Notes: generated from the letters alone by a model not told the origin. Positions 9,552 through 21,480 are shown, counted from the first letter of the stretch. The stretch: DNA of 64,000 nucleotides from Anthonomus grandis grandis (GCF_022605725.1 NC_065551.1:9548001-9612000), one strand, 5' to 3'. Program-made: numbers and translations.

Positions 9552-12055
9552 TGGGGTTGATGCAGCTTAATGTTAAAGATGTACCTGAGTTTGTCAAAGA
9601 AAAAATAATTAAGTTATGCAACGAATTTTCAGATATTTTTGCCCTTAAGTCAGATAAAATAACAGTTAACAACTTTTATCAACAAGAACTCCGACTAACT
9701 GATAGGTCACCCGTGTATATTAAAAATTATAGAATTCCGCATACTCAAAAAAAAAATAAACAAGCAAGTCAATAAATTATTGGAACAAAATATTAAAGAG
9801 CCATCAATCTCCAACTATAATAACCCAGTTTTGCTGGTACCCAAAAAATCTCCTGACGGTCAAAAAGCATAGAGGTTAGTCATTGATTTTCGCCAGCTAA
9901 ATAAAAAACTCATTGATGACAAGTTTCCACTTCCTCGTATCGATGATATATTAGATCAGCTAGAAAGAGCTCGGTGGTTTTCAGTAATTGATCTTATTAG
10001 TGGATTTCACCTTTGGTACCCTTATGTGAAAACTCTCGAGCCGTAACTCAGTTTAGTGTTGATGCGGGATCTTTCAGATTTACACGTTTACCTTTTGGAC
10101 TATCAGTTAGCCCAAACAGCTTTCAGCGGATGATGTCAATGGCATTCACCGGCATTACCCCTGAAAGAGCCTTTTTGTATATAGATGATCTTATCGTGAT
10201 CGGTTGTTCTGAAAATCATTATTTTCAAAACCTGTATAAAGTTTTTGAAACATGCAGAAAATTTAACTTAAAATGAAATCCTGAAAAGTGTAAATTATTT
10301 AAAAACGAAGTAACATATCTAGGTCACAAAATAACAAACAAAGGTATATTACCCGACGATAGTAAATATGACATCATAAATAAGTATCCAGTACCCAAAA
10401 CTGCTGACGAGGTCAAGCGGTTCGTTGCCTTTACAAACTACTATCGCCGATTTATACCTAGGTTTGCAGAAATATCAGCTCATCTTAATAAATTAACTAG
10501 AAAAAGTGTTAATTTTACATGGATGCCAGATTGTCAAAAATCTTCTGATGAATTAAAAAATTCTTTAATTTCACCTAAAATATTGCAATACCCTGACTTT
10601 ACGAAACCATTTATAATAACAACAGATGTCTCAAAAATTGCATGCGCTGCTGTTCTTTCACAAAATTTTAATGGCAACGATTTGCCAGTGGTGTACGCCT
10701 CCCCGTCATTTACCAAGGGAGAGTCTAATAAACTAGCCATTTTACAAGAATTAACAGCAGTTCATTGGACAATTAAACATTTTCATTGCTATATTTACGG
10801 TACAAAATTTTTCCGTTAGAGTATATGTTGTCTCTGTTGGATAATATAGCTGGATATTTAAAAATAAACAAAATAAGACTAAAGAAAAAAACAACTAAAT
10901 AATATCAAAATAAAACTAAGCTTGGGAGATTCAATTTTTAATTTATGCGCAATTAATAAGTTTTAAGAAATAGGCCTTAACATTTTAAAATATACTAGTA
11001 TTGCTCTTTGCAAGTAAAGAAATTAGTTACATACCAAAATGAAAAAATAAAATTAATTGAGGATTACCATGCTAACCCTATATTGGGCGGACATTGTGGC
11101 CAAAAACGACTTTTAAAAAAGTTGAAGGCTAGTTTTACTTGAAAAAATATGTCATAAATGCCAACTAAACAAAATTAAAATTAAACTCGATGAACCACTA
11201 GTAATTACCTCAACCCCCCAAAAGCCTTTTGATATTGTCTGTATAGATACAATCGGTAGATTTCCCAAATCTGAGGACGGTTTCGAATATGCGGTAACTA
11301 TACAATGCGAACTAACAAAATATGTAGTAATTATTCCAATATCAGACAAACAAGCTTCAACTGTTGCAAAAGCTATTGTTAAAAATTTCATTCTTATTTA
11401 TGGTCCTATGCGAGAAATTAGGACAGATATGGGAACCGAATATAAAGACCAGGTATTTGAAAATGTACCTAAATTCCTAAAAATAGATCATAAAATCTCA
11501 ACAGCTTATCACAGCCAAACAGTTGATACGATAACGAAATCATCGCGTTTTAAATGAATATTTAAGGATGTACATTAACGATTCAAAAACGGACTGGTCT
11601 ACATGGACTCAATACTACGCATTTTGTTACAACACGACACCAAGTTCTTATCATGATTTTACCCCGTTCGAGCTGGTATTTAGGAAAAAAGCTGATTTTC
11701 AAGACTCATTGAATAACTCTCATGTTGATCCATTGTACAATATAGATGCTTACGATCAAGAATTTCGTTATAGGCTACAATTGGCACATAAAATGACAGG
11801 GAAGTTTCTTAAACGAGCAAAGTTGGACAGAAAAGCCCAACTTGACATAAACGCAAAAGTATCTAATTTGAGTCCAGGTAATTTAGTTACGGTTACAAAT
11901 GAAAGTCGGCATAAATTTGACTCGTGGTACAATGGTCCTTTTTCAGTTATCGGCACAGAAGGCCCAAACTGCACTACAAAGGGTGGTTTTATATTTTCCC
12001 AAAGAATGATCTTCACAAGTGGCCATAGTGAAGGTCCTTCTCCAAAAGGGGATGA
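9552..12055 (+). pseudogene. Gypsy pol: RT, partial RNase H, integrase
   Basis: The RT begins with an EFSDIFAL…-type leader (9560 on), continues with a VLLVPKKS block, the motif RLVIDFRQLNKK, and FLYIDDLIVIG (10174-10206), which keeps the YxDD active site. RNase H starts (FIITTDVSK) but stops at about 10819. Integrase resumes with a worn zinc finger (about 11060-11160), then core motifs CIDTIG and RTDMGTEYKD. The third catalytic Glu, expected just before RNHRVLNEYL at about 11545, is lost to a two-base deletion. Further breaks: a frameshift in the A-run near 9750, a stop at about 9870 (KA*R), and a frameshift near 10010. The C-terminal frame (11568-12149) reads into the 3' LTR. Not functional. 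Confidence 0.8.
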
Positions 12056-12282
12056 TGTAAAGGAATTATTAATAATATTAGGCAAATTCTTTAAAAGCAA
12101 AGTAGGTTACATTTTATTTATTATAAACATTAATAGTTGGTTGCAATAATTAGTCGACCTAGTATAGCAGCTACTTGCAAAATAAGCTATATCGCGGCTC
12201 GTGTCTAATTAGGTAACTATGACGCTGTTCAATTGCTTTTGTATGGAAATATTTTTCAATTCATTCAATAAACAGTTTTAGA
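12056..12282 (+). repeat. 3' LTR of the gypsy element
   Basis: Direct repeat of 9325-9551 with the same length. The pol reading frame runs about 90 bases into it. Confidence 0.8.
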
Positions 12283-12910
12283 TGGGGAATCTTCTTTGTT
12301 TTACATATACATACATGGCATTACATATACATAAAAATAGGAATACGCTTTGCTTTGCTTACATAAAAATAGGAATATAAAATACTTCTTAAAGTCAAAT
12401 ATTAAAATCAATTTGTTCACACTATCACCTATACTGTCTTTTTTTATGCCTAAGCAGAAAGATATATTTTGCCAACTTTAGGTACGAGGAAACAAAAATT
12501 TTAAAGACATTTAGTGAATTAATAAATTTTAGGTGTCATAGTCATTTGTTTGGCACCCTCCGCATCTAAAATAAATAAATATTACGAATAATTTGTTGAG
12601 TCTTAGTTCTGCATGAAAGCATCCAAAATCAAAACGTTTTAGTTATAGGTGACTTCAGTGCTCCTCTTTTCGGCACTCATTGGGCTTCTAGAGACTGTAG
12701 GTGTTCTACCCTTATGGATTTATTAGTCCTAAACTAACACAACATGGTTAAAAATTGCCATGGTAGGATGTTAGCTCTAATTATGTCTATTATCACGTGT
12801 TCTCTGCTTCAAGACGAGTGTCCTCTCTCTAAAGTGAAAGAGCAGCATCATCCTTTGCATTCTAATTTGGACTATAGACTAACCCTTTATGACCAGTTTT
12901 AATTGCGAAA

Positions 12911-13157
12911 GGATGGACCTAATTCATTTAATTTTCAAAAAGCTTCTTCTTCTTTCCGCTTCTATATAATTCTATTCTAAATGCAGATTATTCACTAGTG
13001 TTTGATTAAATAACAGTTAATGAAGCATGGCAAACTTTCTATTCTATTTTAAATAATATTTTTTGACCAGCGTTTCTTTTAAAATTAAGAGAAAAAGATG
13101 TTTTCCGCCGTGGTACAATAAAATTAGAAAAATAATTTAGAAAATAATATAATAATA
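12911..13157. repeat. Direct repeat copy A (LINE segment)
   Basis: About 247 bp, nearly identical to 13872-14123, starting ggatggacctaa. Copy A lacks about 10 bases after 'gccgtggtac' that copy B keeps. The repeat lies inside the LINE and flanks the gag-protease insert. Confidence 0.85.
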
Positions 13158-13202
13158 GCTATAGAGGCAGGTACATTTACCACAGTACAGAAGGTTAATT
13201 AG

Positions 13203-13865
13203 GTGTTATTTCAGGTCAAAATAATTTTAGAAATAATAACAGATTTTTTATAATAATAGAGGTAGGCGACCTTATAACAATAATAATAATTATTACAATA
13301 ACACTCGACGCAGCCAACATTTCAATAGGCACAATAATGAACGGGGAAGAAATAATCGCGGTTTTAATAATAATACAAGTAACAGGTATAATAATGACAG
13401 ACAAACTAATATCAATAGAGCCAACAACTCATTTCACAGGTCAGTTAGGGCAGTTAGCACAATACCTAACCAGGGAAACGAAATGGACCCTCAAACCGGG
13501 AGGTTGGGGGATATCTCGTAAACAATGTGTTTAACATGAACCTTTCCTTCTCCAACTTTGTTGTATTTTTTACATAAATGACTGGTCAGGAAAATACTTT
13601 TTTAATCGATACTGGTGCAGATATTTCTATATTTAAAAATGACGTAATTAGTCCAATCAAAATTATAAATTCACACACCCCTAGTCAAATTAAAGAAGTA
13701 ACAGATGAAGTTATCACAACTTTAGTTATTGCAAGAATGGTCATTTCTATTAATGGACACGAAGTCGAACATTCTTTTCACGTAGTAGAGTCCTCATTTC
13801 CGATCCCGACAGATGCAATATTGGGTCGAGATTTTATTGCTAAATTCAAATATAATTTAAACTAA
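13203..13865 (+). pseudogene. Gypsy gag nucleocapsid and protease fragment
   Basis: The true frame of 13203-13521 encodes an Asn/Arg-rich stretch (NNRGRRPYNNNNNYYNNNT…), typical of the nucleocapsid end of Osvaldo-like gypsy Gag, after a one-base slip in the T-run near 13247. It ends at a TAA (13519-13521). The open frames at 13216-13404 (-) and 13337-13534 (+) are shadows of it. The protease (13578-13865) has FLIDTGADISIF (catalytic DTG) and the AILGRDFI flap-side motif, and is open for 95 codons. This fragment could complement what the element at 9.3 kb lacks, so the two may derive from one family. Confidence 0.7.
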
Positions 13866-13871
13866 ATGGAT

Positions 13872-14123
13872 GGATGGACCTAAATCATTTAGTTTTCAAA
13901 AAGCTTCTTCTTCTTTCCGCTTCTATATAATTCTATTCTAAATGCAGATTATTCACTAGTGTTTGATTAAATAACAGTTAATGAAGCATGGTAAACTTTC
14001 TATTCTATTTTAAATAATATTTTTTGACCAGCGTTTCTTTTAAAATTAAGAGGAAAAGATGTTTTCCGCCGTGGTACACGTCCCTGAAATTAGAAAAATA
14101 ATTTAGAAAATAATATAATAATA
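13872..14123. repeat. Direct repeat copy B (LINE segment)
   Basis: Second copy of 12911-13157. Copy B runs directly into the downstream RT part of the LINE, so copy B is probably the original and copy A is also continuous with the upstream endonuclease part. Confidence 0.85.
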
Positions 14124-14181
14124 AAGAAGAATAATAAAAACAGGTTTGGCCTATAAAAATTACAGAAAGTAATTTTTAGAG

Positions 14182-14205
<24 letters not shown>
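14182..14205. repeat. AT dinucleotide microsatellite
   Basis: A run of about 12 'at' units within the dead LINE. Confidence 0.9.
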
Positions 14206-14213
<8 letters not shown>

Positions 14214-15350
14214 GTTTTCATACAGTTTATTATCACTATATTTAAAAAAAAATTAGAACTGACTTAAAAAGACTTTGACGACTTGACCTAATATTAATGT
14301 AGCTTATCGTAAAATTATTTAAGGCGTAGAAAACAATATTAAGATAGATTTATCTAAATTTTGGTCTTTCATACAATCTAAAACAGGATTCGTCATAGGT
14401 CAGAAATTAATGATGGGAACTTGAAGTTTTCTACACCCAAAACAATAGTTGAGGCTTTTTCGTTTTTTTTAAACTGTTTATGTTGCGCGGAAGAACCTAG
14501 TTTCCATTGAACCTAGCTCACTTATATAGTCCATGTCCAAACTTTGGACATGGACTACCTAGTTTTATGGTAAAAAACTTTATAGACGCTTTTTGAAATC
14601 GGTTATATTTATATTAATTAAAGCAATTTAAATTGGTATTGTTTCAGGCTGCTGAAAAGCCGTTCGTGTCACACCCATTTTTAAGAAAAGAAATAGATCT
14701 GAGCTGCGCAACTACAGACCGATTTCTTTATTATTAGCACGGTATAATTTTTCAGCACGGGTTTATGTAAAATAGATCTTGCATCACTAATTTCAGTTAA
14801 ATATTATAAACCAAATGGAGTATATTAGATCAGATAGGGTAAGTTTTTGATCAAACTGATCATGAAATTTTTATTTTTAAAATCGAACCTTTAGGGTTTT
14901 CAGATATCCTAGTTAGTCTGTCTTGCCTATTTAACGAACCGTCATCATTTTGTATAAATTGATGGGTTTTGCAGCAAAAGTATAAGATAACGTCAGGTTG
15001 TCCTGATGCAGGGAGCAAATCTAGGAGCCTTCGATTTAATATTTATAGATGATCTGGCAAAACTTATTTCTGATGGCATTAGACCCAAATTTGCAGATGA
15101 TTTAAAGTTTTTTAAAATAATTACTTCAAACCAAAATTGCTTAGAATTACAAGAACAAATAGATATGTATAACAAATAAATGGTGTTTAAGAAATATACT
15201 GTTTTGTGCGATCAAAACTAGAATATGGATTTCTAATTTGGCACCCAATTTATCAAATTGATATTAGCAAACTTAAATTGGTTTAAGGCAAATTTTTAAA
15301 ATAAAAATGCCGTAAAAGGAGGATGATGTTGTGCTAGAGGACTGAAATCG

Positions 15351-16042
15351 CCCCAGATTTATTATGCTTACTGAAGTCCCATTATATTAAATGTATTTTT
15401 GTTGTAATACATTTAATATTAATGTTATAAATTGCGATATTTTTAATAATTTAAAAGTTATAACTAATAACATTACTTAAAAACTTTCAATATACCTACC
15501 TATGCAGCTCTATTTCATTTTCAGCTCTATGGATATTATTGGTTACTATACTTAAAAGTTTACTTCTTTTGAAAAAATATTTTTTTACAATATTTATAGA
15601 CTTGAATAGTTATTGTCGTTTTATATGTTTATTTTTGATATTTTCTTCCTTTTAATATAACTTTTAAAGTCAAAATCAAGTTTATTGTCAATTTATCACA
15701 TACACAAAAACGCTACTGTTGGAATATAAAAAAAAACAATACAAAAAAAGCAAACATTGAGAAATTTGCATTAGAAATTCCACCGCATGGTAGGCATAGC
15801 AGTTTTCAAATTTTATTGTGTAATCAAATAGAATATCAAGGTTTGCAGTGGATAAATAATGCTTAAGATCTGGGTATTAATTTTTATCAGTCGAAGCCAG
15901 GGAACCCTTGCATCTATCATGTGCTTTTTTCTTTAGTTTTATAATTTTTTTGAATGTGTCAGTTATATGGTGCATCCGTAAAGTAGCGGATATATTCAAT
16001 AAAAATAAAATAGATCGTTTCTGAAAAAAATGCCTGAACCCG
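15351..16042. other. AT-rich spacer, nothing recognised
   Basis: There is no coding signal between the end of the dead LINE and the left inverted repeat of the next element. A duplicated 'acatttaatatta' occurs near 15385-15420. Confidence 0.35.
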
Positions 16043-16199
16043 TCGATTTTAATAATTGGGTTAGGGTTTTTCTATGTAGAAATTAAATATACAGGGTGAC
16101 TTAAATATGTTTTTTAAATGAAAACCCCCATTTTTAATGCAGAATCCGAAAGAACGCATTTTTTTTACAAAGGAAATGGTTTAAATGAATACTGATGAA

Positions 16200-17100
16200 A
16201 ATGATGATAAATTTAAAGAAATATCTATCCAAATTAAATGTTTGAATTAAGCACCGTTAATACCTTGACAATATTCAAGGCGATTTAAAAAGTTCTTTTT
16301 GAACGTTGTCAATGACATCTGGAGTAAAATTTCTAATTTCCTGACATATTTGTTCTTTTAAAACTTTTAAACTCGCTGGTTTAGTGACATCCACTTTACT
16401 TTTTAAGTATCTTTATAAAAAGTGATCGAGGGGAGTTAAATTTGGCGATCTGGGTGGCCATTTAATGAACCCTCGTTTATCTATCCAACGATTTGGAAAA
16501 ATTTTATCTAGATAATTACGAACGGGTAAAGCATAGTGTGGCAGGGCTCCATGTTGCTGAGAAAAAAAGATCACGTTAGTGCATGTCGGGTTCTTTCAAA
16601 TCCGGATACAAAGCTATCAAAGCGGAGATAAAATTATTTTGAAGAAAGTCCAAATACCTCTCACCAGTGGGAGTATCATCAAAAAAGTAAGGTCCTAAGC
16701 CCCTTGCTTCCAGTATACCGCACCACATATTGACTTTTCACAGAATGTCTCACAGAATGTCATACACAACATCCTTATGTTGTGTATGACATTCTGTGAC
16801 TCAATGAGGGTTGTCGGACGCCCAGTATCGACAATTTTGTCTGTTCACATGGCCATTTATAATAAACGTTGCTTTGTCAGAAAATATTATACGTTTTACA
16901 AAATTATTGTTATCATTACATCACTGCTGCAAGTAGCTCGCGATAAATTAGCATTAGAAGCCTGTTAAAAATTAACTCTTTTCGCCCCATAAAATCCGTA
17001 AAGACTCACAAAGACTTCATTGTGTGAACTTATCAGGGCGGCTTGTTTTAAAATAATATTCTTAGTAATAGCAGTAAGCATTTTTGTCAACGTTTAATTT
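16200..17100 (-). pseudogene. Mariner-like transposase, C-terminal two thirds
   Basis: On the minus strand, from high to low coordinates: SDKATFIINGHVNRQN (around 16880-16830, first Asp), MWCGILEARGLGPYFFDD (about 16725-16675), QQHGALPHYALPVRNYLD (about 16560-16505), RWIDKRGFIKWPPRSPNL then TPLD (about 16490-16430, third Asp), and a helical tail LKVLKEQICQEIRNFTPDV to about 16300. Stops and frame changes occur throughout, including a hairpin insertion at 16750-16799. The triad style (D, D, D) is mariner rather than Tc1. The N-terminal part lies beyond the BEL insert. Confidence 0.7.
16750..16799. repeat. Perfect 23 bp hairpin in the transposase remnant
   Basis: The arms at 16750-16772 and 16777-16799 are exact reverse complements, with a four-base loop (cctt). 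The arm starts tcacagaatgtcatacac. An extra direct copy of cacagaatgtc lies just before it (16739-16749). Confidence 0.95.
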
Positions 17101-17115
17101 TTGTAATTTTAGTTT

Positions 17116-17226
17116 TGAGAAAGAAAGTTAAAGCAGTATTAAGTAGAAGTTCGATGAATAAACACTTAGTAATAACCCGGGTTGTTTTATTTACCGGTTT
17201 CAGCGGATCAGCGAAATATTTTCACA
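17116..17226 (+). repeat. 5' LTR of the BEL/Pao element
   Basis: Starts tgagaaagaaagttaaagca and ends in CA. It matches 20839-20949 with few differences; the 3' copy has lost the initial TG. Confidence 0.75.
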
Positions 17227-17427
17227 TTTATGGTGCCGAAACCCGGGAAGTGTTTATTGTTTTATTGAACTTATAGTGTTGTAATATAATACTCCGTTGT
17301 GGGAAACCGAATGTCGATTAATTATACAAAGTGAGCGTCGAATTTAATTGATATAAGTGTTTAGGGTCGTGCCGTACTAACGTGTACCGTAACGTATGCT
17401 TGCCCTGATAGAATAATAGATACTTAC

Positions 17428-18069
17428 GTGCAAAAACTTATGAGTATTTCTAGCGTTAAGCATGAAAAAGACATTGTTAGTTTAAGAAAGTTGTTCAATA
17501 CCGTTTCTGTTATAAAATCTTTGTCTAGTATGGGAATATCTGGGGATCAGTATGGACTTTTAGTCAAGTCAATAGTTATAAAGGCTCTACCATATAATTT
17601 ACGTATTGCTTATAATAAACATAAACTAAACTTAAGTGGCAGCAATGACATCGAAAATAGCGGGTCTATAAGCGGAGGTTCTAGCGTAAGTCATAACAGT
17701 ATCAGCGGGGTTTATGAAGCTCAAGTTATGGGACTTTTAAATTTCATAAAAGTTGAACTGGACTCTATGGAACAGGCTATGGGGATTAAAGAGGCTCAGG
17801 GGTATGATAAGGAGAAAAAATCCTTCAATTTCCGTAAAACAAAATTTGGTGAAAATCAAGGGGAGGATTTCACAGCTGCAGGCTTATTTGTTAGCGTTGA
17901 CCCAACTGGCATTTTCTGTAAAACGAATACCCATACATCCTCAAAATGTCGTAGTTCCCTTAGTGTAGCTGCGAAAAAAGACATTTTAAAACAAAAAAGA
18001 CCGTGTTTTCGATGTTTAAAACCTAATCATAATTCTCGTTTTTGTAAACTGTATATATATAATTTGTAA
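17428..18069 (+). pseudogene. BEL/Pao Gag, C-terminal part
   Basis: The open frame of 213 residues has the helical Pao Gag layout, with a hydrophobic block SIVIKALPYNLR and a linker rich in Ser/Gly. It ends in a CCHC zinc knuckle, CFRCLKPNHNSRFC (about residues 192-205). An earlier Cys/His cluster, FCKTNTHTSSKC, resembles the first knuckle of BEL Gag. The normal N-terminus is missing or out of frame, and the frame closes soon after the knuckle where protease should begin. Confidence 0.7.
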
Positions 18070-18089
18070 ACTTTATAACTGCATGTGCG

Positions 18090-20780
18090 TGGTTAAAGTC
18101 AGGTAGCGAGATACCACTTATGCGAATGATTATTGATGGTGGTAGTCAACTAACTCACTTTTATTCGCGAAGATGTTTCGAGGAAATTAAATCTGCCCAT
18201 AGCTGGAACTCATAAAATAGCGATTCAATGTTTTGGACAAACCGAAAAGGTGCCAGCGAGACTTTGTAATCGGGTTAGGTTAAAGCTTAAGAGTCAGTAT
18301 AATAGTAATAGCGTAAATATTTGTGCCATAGAGGTGCCTGAGATATGTTTTGCGACTCTTGAACCACCCTCTAAAATAAATCCATTTATTCGAGAATTTA
18401 GCGTTAAAAATAGTTTAGCTGATTTCGTAATAGGACGAAAAATGCCAATTTAATGTTTTTCTTTACTAATAGGCTCGGATTACTACTCGAAAGTTGTTTT
18501 ACAAGATATTGTTAAGTTGGCGGATAGTTTGTTAGCTATAAATACGCAATTTGGTTAAACTATACATGGCGCAGATAGTTCTAGCGACGATAATAGTTAT
18601 CTGGTAAATTTTAATTTAAGCGTTATCCTTAACGTAGCAGAGGAGTTCAGTGAACCAGATGAACTTAATTTGAAGAAATTTTGGGAATTAGAGACACTCG
18701 GGATTAGTGCTAACGATTCGAACGTTCAAACGGGATTTACTGAAAATTCTATTCAAAATAACGTGTGCTTCAAAGACGGACGATACGAAGTGTCTTTACC
18801 GTGGAAGTCAGACGCGAAATTAGAATCTTATTATAACGGAGCTTTGGTGCGTGTAAAATACTTAATATGGAGACTTATCCGACAAGGAAAATTAAGCGAG
18901 TATGATAAAACTGTGCGCGAGTATCTTAATAATGGCTGTGCGGAATTAGTTACTTCTAAGACTAATAATCACCGTTCGTATTTTATGCCACACAGAGCTG
19001 TTTACCGTAACGATAAAGACACTACAAAGGTTCGCGTAGTGTTCGACGCATCCGCGCATTGGCTGTCTTTCTTTGAATGAGCAATTATTTATCGGCAATA
19101 ATTTAGTACCGGATGTCCTAAAAATACTGTTAAACTTTAGGATTGGGCCCATAGCACTCATCGCTAATATCGAAAAGGCTTTCCTTCAAATAGCGTTAGC
19201 GGTTGGGGATCGGGATTCCCATTTATTTTTATGGTTTGGGGATCCATTGGATACCAGTCCTAATGGTTTTTCTGAGATGCCGGATATTGTCGTATACCAA
19301 ATGAAGCGTGTTACACTTTTGGTATTTCATCAAGTTAATTTATGTTATCAGCGACTATAAAGAAGCATTTAGATGGCCAAACAGACAAGTTCAAGGACAC
19401 AGCTACATTGTTAGCTAAGTCATTTTACGTTGATGACGCTGTTATGTCTGTAAATTCATATGACGCAGCAGTTAAGACTTATGAGCAGTCTAAACAGATT
19501 ATGTCTTCTGCAAATATGAACTTAAAAAAATGGCTTTCAAATGGCAATTGAATTAATGAATACTTTAAGGAAGCAGACAAGGATGAAATTTCAGAGACCA
19601 GACAAGCAAGAAAAGTTTTGGGTATTGCTTGGCATTCTTATTCAGATCAGCTGACAATAGATTTATCATCATTATCTGGTTTGTCAAAAACCTTTCCAAC
19701 AAAGCGAAGTGTTTTACAGGCAATTGCCAAGGTTTTCGATCCTTTAGCTTTCTTAGAACCTTTTACAGTTCGCGGGAAAATCCTACTTCAGCGAATTTGG
19801 AAAATGAATATAGGATGGGATTCTAAGTTGCCATTAGAGTTGAAGGGAGATTGGTTTAAGTGGTGTTTAGAGATTTCGACAATAACCAATCTACAGTTTG
19901 AAAGGTGTGTAAGAGATGATAAATCGAGTAGTATGGGACTCCATTTATTTGCTGATGCCAGTCCACAGGCTTATGGTGCAGTTGCTTACGTAAAATCGGT
20001 CGTTACTAGTAAAGTTATGTATTTGACGTCTAAAAACAGAGTCGCTCCGCTTAACGAAAAGGGAAATAAAGAGCTAACTTTACCAAGATTAGAAATTACC
20101 GCTGCTTTGTGTGCTGCACGTCTTCAAAGTTATATTATAAAAAACTGTAACTTTAATATATCGGCAGTAATTTTGTGGTCGGACTCAAAGATTACACTCT
20201 GTTGGATTCGGGGAAAGGTTCCAAATGAAAGCTTTATGTGCAAAATAGAGTCCAAGAAATTCAAGACATCAGTAAAGGAAATTGGAGATATTGTCCGGGT
20301 AAGGAAAATCCGGCAGACCTACTTACCCGAGGTGTATCAGCAAAATTTCTTGTGGAGTCCGATTTATGGAAAGAAGGTCCAGAGTGGTTAAAGGAAGATG
20401 AAGTAAATTGGCCGAAGGATGAATTATTTGACGAAAGCGATAACGTTGCATGTTTGGTTTAGGTTCCAGAAAACGTAAAGTTAGATATAAATCCTATTTT
20501 TGACCTGGATGAACTGAGTAGCTTGGGAAAAATCTACAGGATCACAGCATACGTAACAAGGTTTATTAATACCATCAATAAAAACAAAAAAACTTTAGGA
20601 TTTACTATGGATTTTAAAAAGTCAGATAAGCAAAATGATATAATAAAATCTTGGAAGATGAGGGATTCCATAATATCAAAGTTTTGGGAAATATGGATGG
20701 AAGATTACATTTTAAATTTACGATCGGCTCACCATGTAAGAAATGCAAAAGGGTCTTTGTTTAAGGTCGGAGGCGCATGA
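18090..20780 (+). pseudogene. BEL/Pao pol: protease, RT, RNase H, integrase ends
   Basis: Protease begins with MIIDGGSQ (about 18128) in place of the usual DTG/DSG. The RT starts with KVRVVFDASA (19030) and keeps SFYVDDAVMSV (19420-19450), so YVDD is intact. RNase H has LFADASPQAYGA, LPRLEITAAL and LWSDSKITLCW, the three acidic positions. The tail CPGKENPADLLTRG is recovered after a frameshift near 20240. Integrase is represented only by its N-terminal approach and the C-terminal SAHHVRNAKGSLFKVGG, so its whole catalytic core is deleted. Stops lie at about 18451, 18556, 19078 and 19549, and frameshifts at about 19330 and 20240. Dead. Confidence 0.8.
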
Positions 20781-20838
20781 TCAGCAACGTCCTAGATTAA
20801 GCTGGAAGCTTGCTCGAGTAACCGACTGTTTCATAAGA

Positions 20839-20949
20839 CGCGAAAGAAAGTTAAAGCAGTATTAAGTAGAAGTTCGATGAATAAACACTTAGTAACGAGC
20901 CGGGTTGTTTTATTTACCGGTTTCAGCGGATCAGAGAAATATTTTCACA
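20839..20949 (+). repeat. 3' LTR of the BEL/Pao element
   Basis: Direct repeat of 17116-17226. Confidence 0.75.
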
Positions 20950-21480
20950 AAGCCGTACCTGTGATTGTAGCTTTGGGATTACCTTGGAGGGTTAACAGAA
21001 CGTTAAGCTCATCTTCTTCAGTTATTCCCCCAATCAGATTTTTTAGTATTCCAAACAGACCCGAATCCATAAAAGTTTATTTCAACTCTGCTTATCATGC
21101 TTTGGCTAATAGGTGACCGCTCAGGATGAGTTATATTAAACAACAGAACCACCTCCTTTTGAGTATGCGACATGTCTTTAAGACCAATCATGCACAAGAT
21201 TTGGATTTTTTCACGTTCCGATCATTTTCTCATATTTCATACAATAACAGTAGGTAATAAAGTGTAGTTACTAATAGAACGCCGGATGACATTACTTTTG
21301 CCTCTCAAAAAGAATAAACACCACTCGTAAATGTAAAATTACTTCAAATAGTTGCTCCAAAATACATTCACTTTTTGACACTGTCAACAACAACTAAAAA
21401 ACCAAAATACCAACATTTAATTTAGATAGGTATTTAATTTTACAATTTATCATAATTTTTCGTTCAAAATTGCTTATGTA
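20950..21480 (-). pseudogene. Mariner-like transposase, N-terminal part
   Basis: On the minus strand, pieces such as NLIGGITEEDELNVLLTL (about 21045-20990), followed by QGNPKATITG, resemble the N-terminal DNA-binding helix region of the mariner-like family, abutting the BEL 3' LTR. The remainder up to the right inverted repeat is too decayed to read. It continues the gene at 16200-17100. Confidence 0.5.

Larger units (their letters stand above)
9325..12282 (+). mobile_element. Ty3/gypsy retrotransposon, internally deleted
   Basis: Two direct repeats of 227 bp (9325-9551 and 12056-12282) bound an internal region that carries only pol pieces: reverse transcriptase, a truncated RNase H and integrase. 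Gag and protease are missing between the 5' LTR and the RT. A TGG-starting primer-binding candidate follows the first LTR (9552), and a purine tract (aaaagggga, about 12044-12052) precedes the second. No clear target duplication was seen. The RT and integrase style suggests the Osvaldo branch, which is from memory. A gag-protease fragment of similar style lies nearby at 13203-13865. Confidence 0.8.
12540..15350 (+). pseudogene. Decayed APE-type LINE (endonuclease and RT)
   Basis: An old non-LTR retrotransposon with many stops and indels. The endonuclease shows VLVIGDFSAP and a CPLSKVKEQHHP-like tail (12630-12870). The linker KASSSFRFYI…FPPWY occurs twice, at about 12945 and about 13905. RT pieces follow: DLSKFWSFIQSKTG (14350-14395), RSELRNYRPISLL (about 14695-14735), and IFIDDLAKL then KFADDLKFF (15035-15110), where FADD is the catalytic box. 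The C-terminal RSKLEYGFLIWHP is at about 15210. The body is split by a gag-protease insert at 13158-13871. The clade is uncertain; the style is Jockey/CR1-like. Confidence 0.7.
17116..20949 (+). mobile_element. BEL/Pao retrotransposon with very short LTRs
   Basis: Identical-length 111 bp direct repeats (17116-17226 and 20839-20949), both ending gaaatattttcaca, bound BEL-type gag and pol remnants. A primer-binding candidate, tggtgccgaaacccggga (17231-17248), follows the 5' LTR closely. The integrase core is deleted. The element interrupts a mariner-like transposon of opposite coding orientation. No clear 5 bp target duplication is visible (agttt against aagcc). Confidence 0.8.

Noticed and set aside
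10534..10740. Minus-strand frame within the gypsy RT/RNase H region
   Set aside because: Antisense shadow of a recognisable pol frame.
13337..13534. Plus-strand 65-codon frame as a gene
   Set aside because: It is a shadow of the Asn/Arg-rich gypsy nucleocapsid frame that runs through the same bases.
17116..20949. Env-like gene in the BEL element suggesting an infectious retrovirus
   Set aside because: The frames after RNase H are integrase ends and LTR; no signal peptide or membrane segment is found.
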